From NCBI RefSeq assembly GCF_029338255.1, contig NZ_CP119787.1, positions 1,178,001-1,242,000 on the forward strand: 64,000 bases of DNA, given 5' to 3'. Of the stretch, positions 33,174 through 42,152 are shown in pieces. The notes beneath the pieces are model-generated. The model saw nothing but the letters and a program-made list of their open reading frames with translations. It did not search any database and was not told where the DNA came from. The stretch is from Haloarcula halobia (GTDB lineage: Archaea; Halobacteriota; Halobacteria; Halobacteriales; Haloarculaceae). Each line of letters starts with the position of its first letter. Position 1 is the first letter of the stretch. The translations under genes were made by a program, and so were the position numbers.

Positions 33174-35984
33174 ATGACCGACGAGAGCCAGCGAGCCCTC
33201 GGCGATTTCGCCGGGGGAACTGCGGGTGGGGACGACCGCCCCGTCGCCGACGAGGCGGCGGCCGTCGCCGGCAACGGGGGCGGCGGGGCCGCGGTCGTCG
33301 ACGTCGACGACCAGCAGTTCCCGGCCGTCGAGGAGACGACGGAGTTCGTCGTCACGCAGGTCGACTACACCGTCGAGGGAAGCGGCGACGACGAGCACCC
33401 GGTCGTCCACGTCTTCGGCCGGACCGACGACCGCGAGGCCGTCCACGCCCGCGTCTACGACTTCAAGCCGTACTTCTACGCACCTGCCGACAGCGCCACG
33501 CCGGACCGACTGCGCCAGTACGACCGCATCACCGGCTGGGAGGAGGCCGACGCCGACGGCGACCCCTACGAGTCCATCCGGGGCGAGCGCCTGATGAAGA
33601 TCTTCGGCCAGACGCCCCGTGACGTCGGGCAGATGCGCGACGACTTCGACCACTACGAGGCCGACATCCTCTTTCCCAACCGCCTGCTCATCGACAAGGA
33701 CATCACGAGCGGCGTCCGCGTTCCGGCCCGCGAACTCGACGACGGGAGTCTGAAGGTCCATCACCGCGAGATTACCCCGGTCGAGGCCAGTGCCGCCCCG
33801 CGGGTCAACACGTTCGACATCGAGGTCGACGACCGCTCCGGGTTCCCCGAGGAGGGAGAGGAACCCATCCTCTGTCTCACCTCCCACGACTCCTACGACG
33901 ACGAGTACGTCGTCTGGCTCTACCAGTCGCCGGACGGCATCGACGGCCCAGAGGCGCTCGCGGGCTACGACCCAATCCGCCAGGACGCCGATTTCGATGC
34001 CGACGTGCGAATCTTCGAGGAAGAGGAGGCGATGCTCGAGGCGTTCGTCGACTACATCGTCGAGACCGACCCGGACGTCCTGACCGGCTGGAACTTCGAC
34101 GACTTCGACGCCCCTTACCTGCTGGACCGCCTCGACGTCCTCCAGGACTACGGCCACGACTACGACCTCGACGTGGACCGTCTCTCGCGGGTGAACGAGG
34201 TCTGGCGCAGCGACTGGCAGGGCCCGGACATCAAGGGCCGGGTCGTGTTCGACCTCCTGTATGCCTACAAGCGAACGCAGTTCACCGAACTCGAGTCCTA
34301 CCGCCTCGATGCCGTCGGTGAACAGGAACTCGGCGTCGGCAAGGAACGCTATTCGGGCGACATCGGCGACCTCTGGGAGCAGGACCCCGAGCGCCTGCTG
34401 GAGTACAACCTCCGTGACGTCGAACTCTGCGTGGAACTCGACCGCGAGCAGGACATCATCGACTTCTGGGACGAGGTGCGTACGTTCGTCGGCTGTAAGT
34501 TAGAGGACGCCACGACGCCCGGCGACGCCGTCGACATGTACGTCCTGCACAAACTCTACGGTGAGTTCGCGCTCCCCTCGAAGGGCCAACAGGCGAGCGA
34601 GGACTACGAGGGTGGGGCCGTCTTCGACCCGATTACGGGCGTTCGCGAGAACGTAACTGTTCTAGATCTGAAAAGTCTGTATCCCATGTGCATGGTTACC
34701 ACGAACGCGAGCCCGGAGACGAAGGTCGACCCGGAGACCTACGACGGCGAGACGTACCGTGCGCCCAACGGGACCCACTTCCGGAAGGAACCGGACGGCG
34801 TCATCCGGGAGATGGTCGACGAACTCCTGACCGAGCGCGAGGAGAAGAAGGAACGCCGGAACAGTTTCGACCCCGAGAACCCGGAGTACGAGCGCTTAGA
34901 CCGCCAGCAAGCGGCGGTTAAGGTGATAATGAACTCGCTTTACGGCGTTTTGGGGTGGGACCGGTTCCGCCTCTACGACAAGGAGATGGGTGCGGCGGTC
35001 ACCGCCACCGGTCGGGAGGTCATCGACTACACCGACGAAGTCGTCGAAAACGAAGGGTACGAGGTCGTATACGGGGATACTGACTCAGTGATGCTCCAAC
35101 TCGGCGACATCGGCCCGGACGACGTCGAGGGCGACATCTCAGTCACCGACGAGATGCGCGAGAAGCACCCCGAGATGGACGAGCGAGAACTGACGACGCT
35201 CGCGGCGACCATCGCGAAAGGGTTCGAACTCGAGGACACTATCAACGCCTCCTACGACGAGTTCGCGACCGAACAGCTGAACGCGACCGACCATCGCTTC
35301 CAGATCGAGTTCGAGAAGCTCTACCGGCGGTTCTTCCAGGCGGGCAAGAAGAAACGGTACGCGGGCCACATCGTCTGGAAGGAGGGCAAGCACGTCGACG
35401 ACATCGACATCACGGGCTTCGAGTACCAGCGCTCGGACATCGCACCGATCACCAAGCGGGTCCAGAAGGAAGTCATCGACCGCATCGTCCACGGCGAGGA
35501 CGCAGAGAGCATCAAGACGTACGTCGGCGAGGTTATCGAGGACTACCAGGCCGGGAACGTCGACTTCGACGACGTGGGCATCCCGGGCGGTATCGGGAAG
35601 CAACTGGACAACTACGACACCGACACCGCGCAGGTCCGGGGCGCGAAGTACGCCAACCTCCTGCTGGGGACGAACTTCCAGCGCGGGTCGAAGCCCAAGC
35701 GCCTGTATCTCGACCGGGTCCACTCGGATTTCTTCGAGCGCATCGAGGACGAGGAGGGACTCGACCCGGCACAGGACCCCCTCTACGGCGAGTTCCGACG
35801 GGACCCCGACGTCATCTGCTTCGAGTACGCCGACCAGATCCCCGAGGAGTTCGAGGTCGACTGGGACAAGATGCTAGAAAAGACCCTGAAAGGCCCCATC
35901 GCCCGCATCCTAGAGGCGCTGGACATCTCCTGGGACGAGGTCAAGAGCGGCCAGGAACAGACCGGACTCGGGCAGTTCATGTGA
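33174..35984 (+). CDS. polB: Family-B DNA polymerase I, intein-free
   Basis: The 936-residue protein has a disordered N-terminus (about 1-45), the N-terminal domain, a 3'-5' exonuclease (NTFDIEVDD; TGWNFDDFDAPYLLDR), and the polymerase core. Motif A is VLDLKSLYPM (about 496-505), motif B KVIMNSLYG (about 582-590), and motif C YGDTDSV (633-639). It replicates or repairs chromosomal DNA. In many archaea these three motifs hold inteins; here all are uninterrupted. The codons around each motif are unusually AT-ending (GTA ACT GTT CTA GAT; GTT, ATA, CTT, GTT; GTA, GAT, ACT, TCA), unlike the rest of the gene. Confidence 0.96.
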   Translation: MTDESQRALGDFAGGTAGGDDRPVADEAAAVAGNGGGGAAVVDVDDQQFPAVEETTEFVVTQVDYTVEGSGDDEHPVVHVFGRTDDREAVHARVYDFKPYFYAPADSATPDRLRQYDRITGWEEADADGDPYESIRGERLMKIFGQTPRDVGQMRDDFDHYEADILFPNRLLIDKDITSGVRVPARELDDGSLKVHHREITPVEASAAPRVNTFDIEVDDRSGFPEEGEEPILCLTSHDSYDDEYVVWLYQSPDGIDGPEALAGYDPIRQDADFDADVRIFEEEEAMLEAFVDYIVETDPDVLTGWNFDDFDAPYLLDRLDVLQDYGHDYDLDVDRLSRVNEVWRSDWQGPDIKGRVVFDLLYAYKRTQFTELESYRLDAVGEQELGVGKERYSGDIGDLWEQDPERLLEYNLRDVELCVELDREQDIIDFWDEVRTFVGCKLEDATTPGDAVDMYVLHKLYGEFALPSKGQQASEDYEGGAVFDPITGVRENVTVLDLKSLYPMCMVTTNASPETKVDPETYDGETYRAPNGTHFRKEPDGVIREMVDELLTEREEKKERRNSFDPENPEYERLDRQQAAVKVIMNSLYGVLGWDRFRLYDKEMGAAVTATGREVIDYTDEVVENEGYEVVYGDTDSVMLQLGDIGPDDVEGDISVTDEMREKHPEMDERELTTLAATIAKGFELEDTINASYDEFATEQLNATDHRFQIEFEKLYRRFFQAGKKKRYAGHIVWKEGKHVDDIDITGFEYQRSDIAPITKRVQKEVIDRIVHGEDAESIKTYVGEVIEDYQAGNVDFDDVGIPGGIGKQLDNYDTDTAQVRGAKYANLLLGTNFQRGSKPKRLYLDRVHSDFFERIEDEEGLDPAQDPLYGEFRRDPDVICFEYADQIPEEFEVDWDKMLEKTLKGPIARILEALDISWDEVKSGQEQTGLGQFM

Positions 35985-36094
35985 TGACGTGGCTGCTGGG
36001 CGGGCACGCGGACAGAAACCGCTGGAAGTCGGTCGTATTCCCGAATCGAAAAAACATCTTTTCGAATCGAGAACGAGGCCAGTGAAACCCGAAA

Positions 36095-36133
36095 CTATTA
36101 TCAGCGTCTCCGCCTAGGTTTCGGTTGACCTAA
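36095..36133 (+). promoter_or_regulatory. sufC promoter with DtxR/IdeR-like dyad
   Basis: A TATA-like CTATTAT (36095-36101) precedes the predicted start point near 36123. An inverted repeat TAGGT-N8-ACCTA (36115-36132) covers that point, 10 nt before the sufC ATG at 36143. The half-sites equal those of IdeR/DtxR iron boxes (TAGGT-N7-ACCTA), with one extra central base. Repression by an iron-responsive DtxR-type regulator is inferred, not shown. Confidence 0.5.
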
Positions 36134-36142
36134 TAGATAACT

Positions 36143-37069
36143 ATGGCAGTACTCGAAATCAACAATCTCCACGCCGAAGTCGCCGAAGAGGACGGTGAGC
36201 AGATCCTTCGCGGTGTCGACCTCGAAGTGCAGTCGGGCGAGATCCACGCCCTGATGGGCCCGAACGGGTCGGGCAAGTCGACCACAGCGAAGGTCATCGC
36301 CGGGCACCCCGCCTATCGAGTCACCGACGGTGAGGTGCTCATCCACCTCGAGGACGACGAGTTCGGCGAGGACTTCGAGATCCCCGAGGACATGCGGACC
36401 TGGAATCTCCTCGATCTCGAGCCCAACGAGCGCGCCGCCCTGGGCGTCTTCCTCGGCTTCCAGTACCCCGCCGAGATAGAGGGCGTCACGATGGTGAACT
36501 TCCTCCGCACGGCGCTCAACGCCAAGCTCGAAGAGCGCGAGGAGCTCTTCGAGGAGGACGACGAGGAGGACGCTGAGGCCGAGGACACCAACGAGGACGC
36601 CGCCGGCTACGACACCTCGCCGATGGAAGGGAACGTCGAAGAGGGCGAGGTCGGTGTCGCCGAGTTCCAGCAGATCCTCCAGGAGAAGATGGAGCAACTG
36701 GACATGGACGAGAAGTTCGCCTCCCGCTATCTGAACGCCGGCTTCTCCGGCGGGGAGAAGAAACAGAACGAGGTCCTCCAGGCCGCCATCCTCGAGCCGT
36801 CCATCGCCGTGCTCGACGAGATCGACTCTGGGCTGGACATCGACCGCCTGCAGGACGTCTCGAACGGCATCAACGCGCTCCGCGACGAGCAGGGCGCCGG
36901 CATCCTCCAGATCACCCACTACCAACGCATCCTCGACTACGTCGAACCCGACCACGTCCACGTGATGCTCGACGGCAAAATCGCCAAGTCCGGCGGCGCC
37001 GAACTGGCCGAGCAACTCGAGGACGAAGGCTACGACTGGGTCCGCGAGGAAGTCTACGAGGCCGCGTAA
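36143..37069 (+). CDS. sufC: Fe-S cluster assembly ATPase SufC
   Basis: The 308-residue ABC-type ATPase has Walker A GPNGSGKST (about 39-47), the SufC-specific EGVTMVNFLR region, the signature FSGGEKKQNEV (about 203-213) and Walker B AVLDEIDSGLDID, then ITHYQRIL with the switch His. An acidic insertion (about 135-165, EEDDEEDAEAEDTNEDAAGY) is typical of haloarchaeal versions. It drives the SufBD scaffold in Fe-S cluster biogenesis. It is the first gene of sufCBD, behind an iron-box-like dyad. Confidence 0.96.
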   Translation: MAVLEINNLHAEVAEEDGEQILRGVDLEVQSGEIHALMGPNGSGKSTTAKVIAGHPAYRVTDGEVLIHLEDDEFGEDFEIPEDMRTWNLLDLEPNERAALGVFLGFQYPAEIEGVTMVNFLRTALNAKLEEREELFEEDDEEDAEAEDTNEDAAGYDTSPMEGNVEEGEVGVAEFQQILQEKMEQLDMDEKFASRYLNAGFSGGEKKQNEVLQAAILEPSIAVLDEIDSGLDIDRLQDVSNGINALRDEQGAGILQITHYQRILDYVEPDHVHVMLDGKIAKSGGAELAEQLEDEGYDWVREEVYEAA

Positions 37070-37100
37070 CGCCCATCAGTCCACACCACATAATCCAATC

Positions 37101-38531
37101 ATGAGCTCAGACCAAGACCACCTCAAAGAGACCGACACCGAAGCCCGCTTCGAGTTCAAGAAGGAGGAGAAATCCGCCTTCCAGACCGAGAAGGGCCTGA
37201 CCGAGGAGACCATCCGGGTCATCTCGGAAGATAAGGACGAACCCGAGTGGATGCTCGAGCGTCGTCTGCGCGCCCTAGAGCAGTTCCGGCAGATGCCGAT
37301 GCCCGAGGGCTGGCCGGGCGCACCCGACCTCTCGGAGGTCGACATCGAACAGATCGTCCCGTACATCCGTCCCGACATCGAGACGCGCGGCGGCGCGGAG
37401 TCCTGGGAGGACCTCCCCGAGGAGATCAAAGACACCTTCGACAAACTGGGCATCCCCGAAGCCGAGAAGAACGCCCTCTCGGGCGTCGGCGCGCAGTACG
37501 AGTCGGAGATCGTCTACCAGAACATGCAGGAGCGCTGGGAGGAGAAGGGCGTCATCTTCTGTGACATGGACAAGGCCGTCCAGGAACACGAGGACCTCGT
37601 CCGCGAGCACTTCATGACGAAGTGCGTCCCTCCGAGCGACAACAAGTTCGCCGCGCTCCACGGTGCCGTGTGGTCCGGCGGGTCGTTCGTCTACATCCCC
37701 GAGGACACCACCGTCGAGATGCCGGTCCAGGCGTACTTCCGAATGAACAGCGAGGGGATGGGCCAGTTCGAGCACACGCTCATCATCGCCGAGGAGAACT
37801 CCGAGGTCCACTACATCGAGGGCTGTTCGGCCCCGAAGTACTCGGCGTTCAACCTCCATTCGGGCGGCGTCGAGGTGTTCGTCGGCGAGAACGCCCACGT
37901 CCAGTACTCGACCGTCCAGAACTGGTCGAAGAACACGTACAACCTCAACACCAAGCGCGCCATCTGCGAGGCCGACGGCACGATGGAGTGGGTCTCCGGC
38001 AGCATGGGCTCGAAAGCCACGATGCTGTACCCCTCCACCGTCCTCAAAGGGCCCGGCGCGACGGACAACCACATCACCATCGCCTTCGCGGGCGAGGGCC
38101 AGGACATCGACACCGGCGCGAAGGTCTACCACAACGCGCCCGACACGAAGTCCACCATCGAGTCCAAGTCCATCAGCAAGGACGGCGGCCGCACGAACTA
38201 CCGCGGCCTCGTCCACATCGCCGACGGCGCCGAGAACTCCTCGACGTCCGTCGAGTGTGACGCGCTGATGTTCGACAACGAGTCGACCTCCGACACCATG
38301 CCGTACATGGAGATCCAGGAGAACAAGGTCGACGTCGCCCACGAGGCGACCGTCGGCAAGATCGGCGACGAGGACGTCTTCTACCTCCAGAGCCGCGGCC
38401 TGGACGACGACGACGCCAAGCAGATGATCGTCGCGGGCTTCATCGAGCCAATCACGGAGGAACTGCCCATCGAGTACGCCGTCGAACTGAACCGCCTCAT
38501 CGAACTGGAGATGGAGGGGTCGCTCGGATAA
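37101..38531 (+). CDS. sufB: Fe-S cluster assembly scaffold SufB
   Basis: The 476-residue protein carries the SufB signature: RPDIETRGGAESWEDLPEEI, the beta-helix core with YIEGCSAPKY (the conserved Cys) and WVSGSMGSKATMLYPSTVLK, and the C-terminal AHEATVGKIGDEDVFYLQSR with MIVAGFIEP. It forms the SufBC2D scaffold on which clusters are built. The 31-nt gap from sufC and 2-nt gap to sufD show one operon. Confidence 0.96.
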   Translation: MSSDQDHLKETDTEARFEFKKEEKSAFQTEKGLTEETIRVISEDKDEPEWMLERRLRALEQFRQMPMPEGWPGAPDLSEVDIEQIVPYIRPDIETRGGAESWEDLPEEIKDTFDKLGIPEAEKNALSGVGAQYESEIVYQNMQERWEEKGVIFCDMDKAVQEHEDLVREHFMTKCVPPSDNKFAALHGAVWSGGSFVYIPEDTTVEMPVQAYFRMNSEGMGQFEHTLIIAEENSEVHYIEGCSAPKYSAFNLHSGGVEVFVGENAHVQYSTVQNWSKNTYNLNTKRAICEADGTMEWVSGSMGSKATMLYPSTVLKGPGATDNHITIAFAGEGQDIDTGAKVYHNAPDTKSTIESKSISKDGGRTNYRGLVHIADGAENSSTSVECDALMFDNESTSDTMPYMEIQENKVDVAHEATVGKIGDEDVFYLQSRGLDDDDAKQMIVAGFIEPITEELPIEYAVELNRLIELEMEGSLG

Positions 38532-38533
38532 CA

Positions 38534-39787
38534 ATGAGCACGCAGGTACACGCAAATCTCACAGCGAGCCAGGTCGAACAGATCTCCGAGGACTTGGGCG
38601 AGCCCGAGTGGCTGCTCGAGACCCGGAAGGACGCTCTTGGGGCGCTCGACGACCTCGAGATGCCCGACGTCATCCGGACCCCGGGCCGCAAGTGGACGAA
38701 CCTCGACGCGCTGGACTACGAGACGCTGGTCGACCCGCTCGACTACGCCCAGGAGAAAGACCGCATCGACGCCGAGGGCGTCGACGTGCTCTCGTGGTCC
38801 GAGGCGCTCGACCAGCACGGCGACCGCATCGAGGAACACTTCGGCAGCGTCGTCGACCCGCAGCGCGACTACCTCACCGCGCTGTCGACAGCGCTGTTCT
38901 CCGCGGGGACGGTCGTCTACGTCCCCGAGGGCGTCGACGCCGAGGACGTGAAGATCCGGACGACGATGAACAGCCGGTCGCTGTTCAACTACACGCTCGT
39001 GATCGCCGAGGACTCGGCCTCGGTCACCATCTTGGAGCGCCAGACCACGGGCGAGGACAGCGAGGCGCGGAGCGCCTCGGACGCGAGCGGTGGAACCGCG
39101 AGCGAGGGCGCACGATACTACTCGGGCGTCGTCGAGGCCGTCGCCGGCGAGAACGCCTACGTCCAGTACGGGACGCTCCAGAACCTCTCGGAGGAGAGCT
39201 ACAACTACCAGGTCAAGCGCGCCCACGCCGACACCTACGCCACGGTCGACTGGATCGAGGGCAACATCGGTTCGCGCCTGACCAAGTCCAACGTCGAGAC
39301 GCGCCTGCTGGGTGACTCCAGCGAGTCCAAGATCGTCGGCGCGTTCTTCGGCCACAACGACCAGCACTTCGACATCGCCTCGCGAGTCTGGCACGAGGCC
39401 GAACACACCGTCGCCGACCTCGTCACCCGCGGCGTGCTCGACGACGAGTCCCGCTCGGTCTACGAGGGCGTCCAGGACGTCGGCCGCGAGGCCTGGGACA
39501 CCTCCTCGTACCAGCGCGAGAACACGCTGATGCTCTCCGATGAGTCCGAGGCCGACGCCTCGCCGAAGCTCATCATCAACAACCACGACACAGAGGCCTC
39601 CCACTCCGCGACGGTCGGGCAGGTCGACGACGAGGACATGTTCTACATGACCTCCCGTGGTGTCGACCCCGAGCGCGCGAAGAACATGCTCGTCGAGGGC
39701 TTCTTCGTGCCCGTCTTAGAGGAGGTCGCGGTCGACGAACTGCGCGAGGACCTCGACGCCCTCATCGTCGAGCGCCTGACCGCCTGA
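38534..39787 (+). CDS. sufD: Fe-S cluster assembly protein SufD
   Basis: The 417-residue SufB paralogue has VVYVPEGVDAEDVKIRT, the beta-helix with YTLVIAEDSASVTILERQT and VKRAHADTYATVDWIEGN, and the C-terminal SHSATVGQVDDEDMFYMTSR. It pairs with SufB. Residues about 176-189 (EARSASDASGGTAS) look like an insertion encoded by two consecutive short hairpins and break the link between two core strands. The gene starts 2 nt after sufB. Confidence 0.95.
   Translation: MSTQVHANLTASQVEQISEDLGEPEWLLETRKDALGALDDLEMPDVIRTPGRKWTNLDALDYETLVDPLDYAQEKDRIDAEGVDVLSWSEALDQHGDRIEEHFGSVVDPQRDYLTALSTALFSAGTVVYVPEGVDAEDVKIRTTMNSRSLFNYTLVIAEDSASVTILERQTTGEDSEARSASDASGGTASEGARYYSGVVEAVAGENAYVQYGTLQNLSEESYNYQVKRAHADTYATVDWIEGNIGSRLTKSNVETRLLGDSSESKIVGAFFGHNDQHFDIASRVWHEAEHTVADLVTRGVLDDESRSVYEGVQDVGREAWDTSSYQRENTLMLSDESEADASPKLIINNHDTEASHSATVGQVDDEDMFYMTSRGVDPERAKNMLVEGFFVPVLEEVAVDELREDLDALIVERLTA
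39061..39099. repeat. Two tandem short hairpins inserted in frame in sufD
   Basis: CGAGGCGC-GGA-GCGCCTCG (39061-39079) is followed by GCGGT-GGA-ACCGC (39087-39099). Both have 3-nt GGA loops and encode a Ser/Ala-rich patch. The design is like that in the radical SAM gene at 7984-8036. Confidence 0.6.
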
Positions 39788-39900
39788 GCCCGGACTCCCG
39801 TTTCATCCACCTGCCGTCGTCTCTATCGACTGGTCGGACGTGCCACCCGATCGGCTGTGCTCGCCTCGGCGTCGGTGTGGGTAGTCGCGGGCCGGCCCTT

Positions 39901-41532
39901 TTACCGGTCGCTCTTGTCGCCCCGCAGCCAGACGTACTCACAGGGCCCGAGTGAGAACGTCACGCCGCCGTCCGCGACGTGATACCCGCCCGCGCCGACC
40001 TGCTGGGTGGTATCCGCGTCGGGGACCTCCCACTGGAGGACCGCCTCGCGGGGCTCGTGGGCGAAGTTGTGCGCGAAGATGAGCGCCACGTCGTCGGTGT
40101 CGACGCGGTGGACCATCACGTCCTTGTGGCCCGAGTCGGCCATGTGGAAACTGCCGTCGCTTATCTCGGTGTTGGCGTGGCGGGCGTCGATGACCCGCTG
40201 GATGCGCGAGAGCAGGGAGTCGGGGTCGCCGCGCTGGTCGGCGACGTTGACGTGTGTGAAGTCGTACTCCGTGCCGACGACGGGCGGGTTGTAGCAGTCC
40301 TCGCGGTCGGCCGTCGAGAAGCCGCCGTTCTCGCTGTCGTCCCACTGCATCGGCGTCCGGACGGACTCGCGCTCCTCGAGCCAGAGGTCAGAGCCCATGC
40401 CGATCTCGTCGCCCGAGAGCACGACCGGCGTGCCGGGATACGAGAACAGCAGGCTGTGGGCCATCGCGATGCGGTCGTGGTCGTGGTCGTAGAGGTCCGC
40501 CAGGCGCAGGCGGTGGCCGCGGCCGAATATCCACGAGGAGCCGTCGTCGGGCCCGAAGTACTCCCTGGCGTGCTCTAAGGTCTCCTGGGGGAGCTTCAGC
40601 AGGTTCCACTCGTCGTGGTTGCGCAGGAAGTTCGCCCACTGGCCGACCCCGGAGATGTCGGGCAGAATCTCGTCGGCCCGGCGGAGCGGCCAGACGTCCT
40701 CGACGCCGATGCCATAGACCATGTGGGCGTTGAGGACGAAGTTGAACATCAGGTCGAACGCCTCGCCGTCCGCGAAGTAGTAATCGAGGTGCTCGGGCTG
40801 GTCGTCGGCCTCCGCCAGCAGGACGGCGTCCGTCTTCTCGGCGCGGACGACGTCTTTCATCTCGACGAAGATGTCGATGTCCTCGGTGGTGGCGTCGTGT
40901 CCCTTCTCGATGAGCATCGGGTGTGCGGCGTCGATGCGGAAGCCGTCGGCGCCCTTCTCGAGCCAGAAACGGAGGATATCGTGCATCTCGTCGCGCACGG
41001 CCGGGTTCGAGACGTTGAGGTCGGGCTGGTGGTGGTAGAACTGGTGGAAGTAGTGTTTCCCGGCCACCTCGTCGTAGGACCAGACGCCGTCCTCGTACTC
41101 CGGGAAGATGTTCGAGGTGTGGTAGGCGTCCTCGAGGTGGCTGGTCCAGAGGTAGTAGTCGTGGTACTTCGACTCGGGGTCCTCGCGGGCCCGCTGAAAC
41201 CACTCGTGGTCGATGGAGGTGTGGTTCAACACGAGGTCCGTCAGCACGCGTATGTCCCGGTCGTGGGCCTTCTCGGCGAGTTCCTCGAAGTCCTCGAGGG
41301 TGCCCAGGCGGTCGTCGACGTCGCGGTAGTCGGCCACGTCGTACCCGTTGTCACGCAGGGGGCTCGGGTAGAAGGGGCGGAGCCAGAGGCAGTCGACGCC
41401 GAGTTCCTCGAGGTAGTCGACTTTCTCGATGAGTCCCCGGAAGTCGCCCCAGCCGTCACCGTCACTGTCGTTGAACGTCTTTACGTCGAGCGAGTAGATG
41501 ACAGCGTCCTCGTGCCAGTCGGGCTCGGTCAT
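39901..41532 (-). CDS. GH13 enzyme of the trehalose synthase type
   Basis: The 543-residue protein begins MTEPDWHEDAVIYSLDVKTF and has the GH13 regions. Region I is VLTDLVLNHTS, region II DGFRIDAAHPM with the nucleophile Asp, region III VLLAEADDQPEHL with the acid/base Glu, and region IV FLRNHDEWNLL. The wording of these regions is close to trehalose synthase (TreS). A beta-rich C-terminal domain (about 460-543) is present but there is no maltokinase domain. It probably interconverts maltose and trehalose, a compatible solute, or hydrolyses alpha-glucosides. The ATG at 41532 is preferred over an ATG 42 codons upstream that adds a basic stretch. Confidence 0.85.
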   Translation of the reverse strand: MTEPDWHEDAVIYSLDVKTFNDSDGDGWGDFRGLIEKVDYLEELGVDCLWLRPFYPSPLRDNGYDVADYRDVDDRLGTLEDFEELAEKAHDRDIRVLTDLVLNHTSIDHEWFQRAREDPESKYHDYYLWTSHLEDAYHTSNIFPEYEDGVWSYDEVAGKHYFHQFYHHQPDLNVSNPAVRDEMHDILRFWLEKGADGFRIDAAHPMLIEKGHDATTEDIDIFVEMKDVVRAEKTDAVLLAEADDQPEHLDYYFADGEAFDLMFNFVLNAHMVYGIGVEDVWPLRRADEILPDISGVGQWANFLRNHDEWNLLKLPQETLEHAREYFGPDDGSSWIFGRGHRLRLADLYDHDHDRIAMAHSLLFSYPGTPVVLSGDEIGMGSDLWLEERESVRTPMQWDDSENGGFSTADREDCYNPPVVGTEYDFTHVNVADQRGDPDSLLSRIQRVIDARHANTEISDGSFHMADSGHKDVMVHRVDTDDVALIFAHNFAHEPREAVLQWEVPDADTTQQVGAGGYHVADGGVTFSLGPCEYVWLRGDKSDR

Positions 41533-41678
41533 TCTCTGGACTACTCCTCTGGGGCGGGACAGGTTAGCGTTTCGACTCTCACCGTGGCTGTGGCCCACAG
41601 GGAACGGCTTAAGTCGCCGCCTCCCGGATGTGCGAGCATGATCGAATCGCCCCGTCACCGCCGACCGGAGGGGTCCCG

Positions 41679-42152
41679 ATGAGTCTCCGTGCCCCCATCG
41701 CGTCGGACCACCAGCTGGCGCGCCTCCTCCAGATCGGCATCGTCCTCGAGGAGGTCGTCGAGGCCCGTGCCGAGAAACACGCCGAGGCGACCCAGGACGC
41801 CGAGGTGGTCGCGATGCTCGAGGGCGCCGTCGAGGAGTCGGCCGAGCACCGCGAACGACTGGAGACCATTATCGCCGACCTCAACGCGGAGACGGTCCCC
41901 TTCGACGAGATACAGACGCTCGTCGAGGCCCAGTACGAGGCCGACCAGGACTTCGACGGCATCCTCTATGACCAGCTGTGCAACGAGGAGACCGCCTACA
42001 AGTTCTACGACGACCTCATCGGCGCCCTCGAGGCCTCGGACGCCGACTTCGGGGTCGACCGGGCGCACCTGCTGTCGGTCCTCGAGACCATCCGCGACGA
42101 GGAGGCCGAAGGCGTCGAAGCAGTCACCGAACTCATGGAGGACTATCGATGA
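41679..42152 (+). CDS. Ferritin-like/rubrerythrin-related protein paired with SirR
   Basis: The 157-residue, mostly helical acidic protein begins MSLRAPIASDHQLARLLQIG. It has repeated E-x-x-H-like pairs (ARAEKHAEATQ, EESAEHRERLE) at positions expected for ferritin-like helices. The GGAGGGG stretch 6 nt before the ATG is a clear Shine-Dalgarno-like sequence. The stop overlaps the ATG of the DtxR-type regulator (ATGA), so metal handling and metal-responsive regulation are coupled. Four-helix bundle metal binding is inferred; the ligand set is incomplete by eye. Confidence 0.75.
   Translation: MSLRAPIASDHQLARLLQIGIVLEEVVEARAEKHAEATQDAEVVAMLEGAVEESAEHRERLETIIADLNAETVPFDEIQTLVEAQYEADQDFDGILYDQLCNEETAYKFYDDLIGALEASDADFGVDRAHLLSVLETIRDEEAEGVEAVTELMEDYR

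Noticed and set aside
34632-35100. Inteins in polB
   Set aside because: Motifs A, B and C are contiguous and spaced as in intein-free polymerases; only flanking codon use is unusual.
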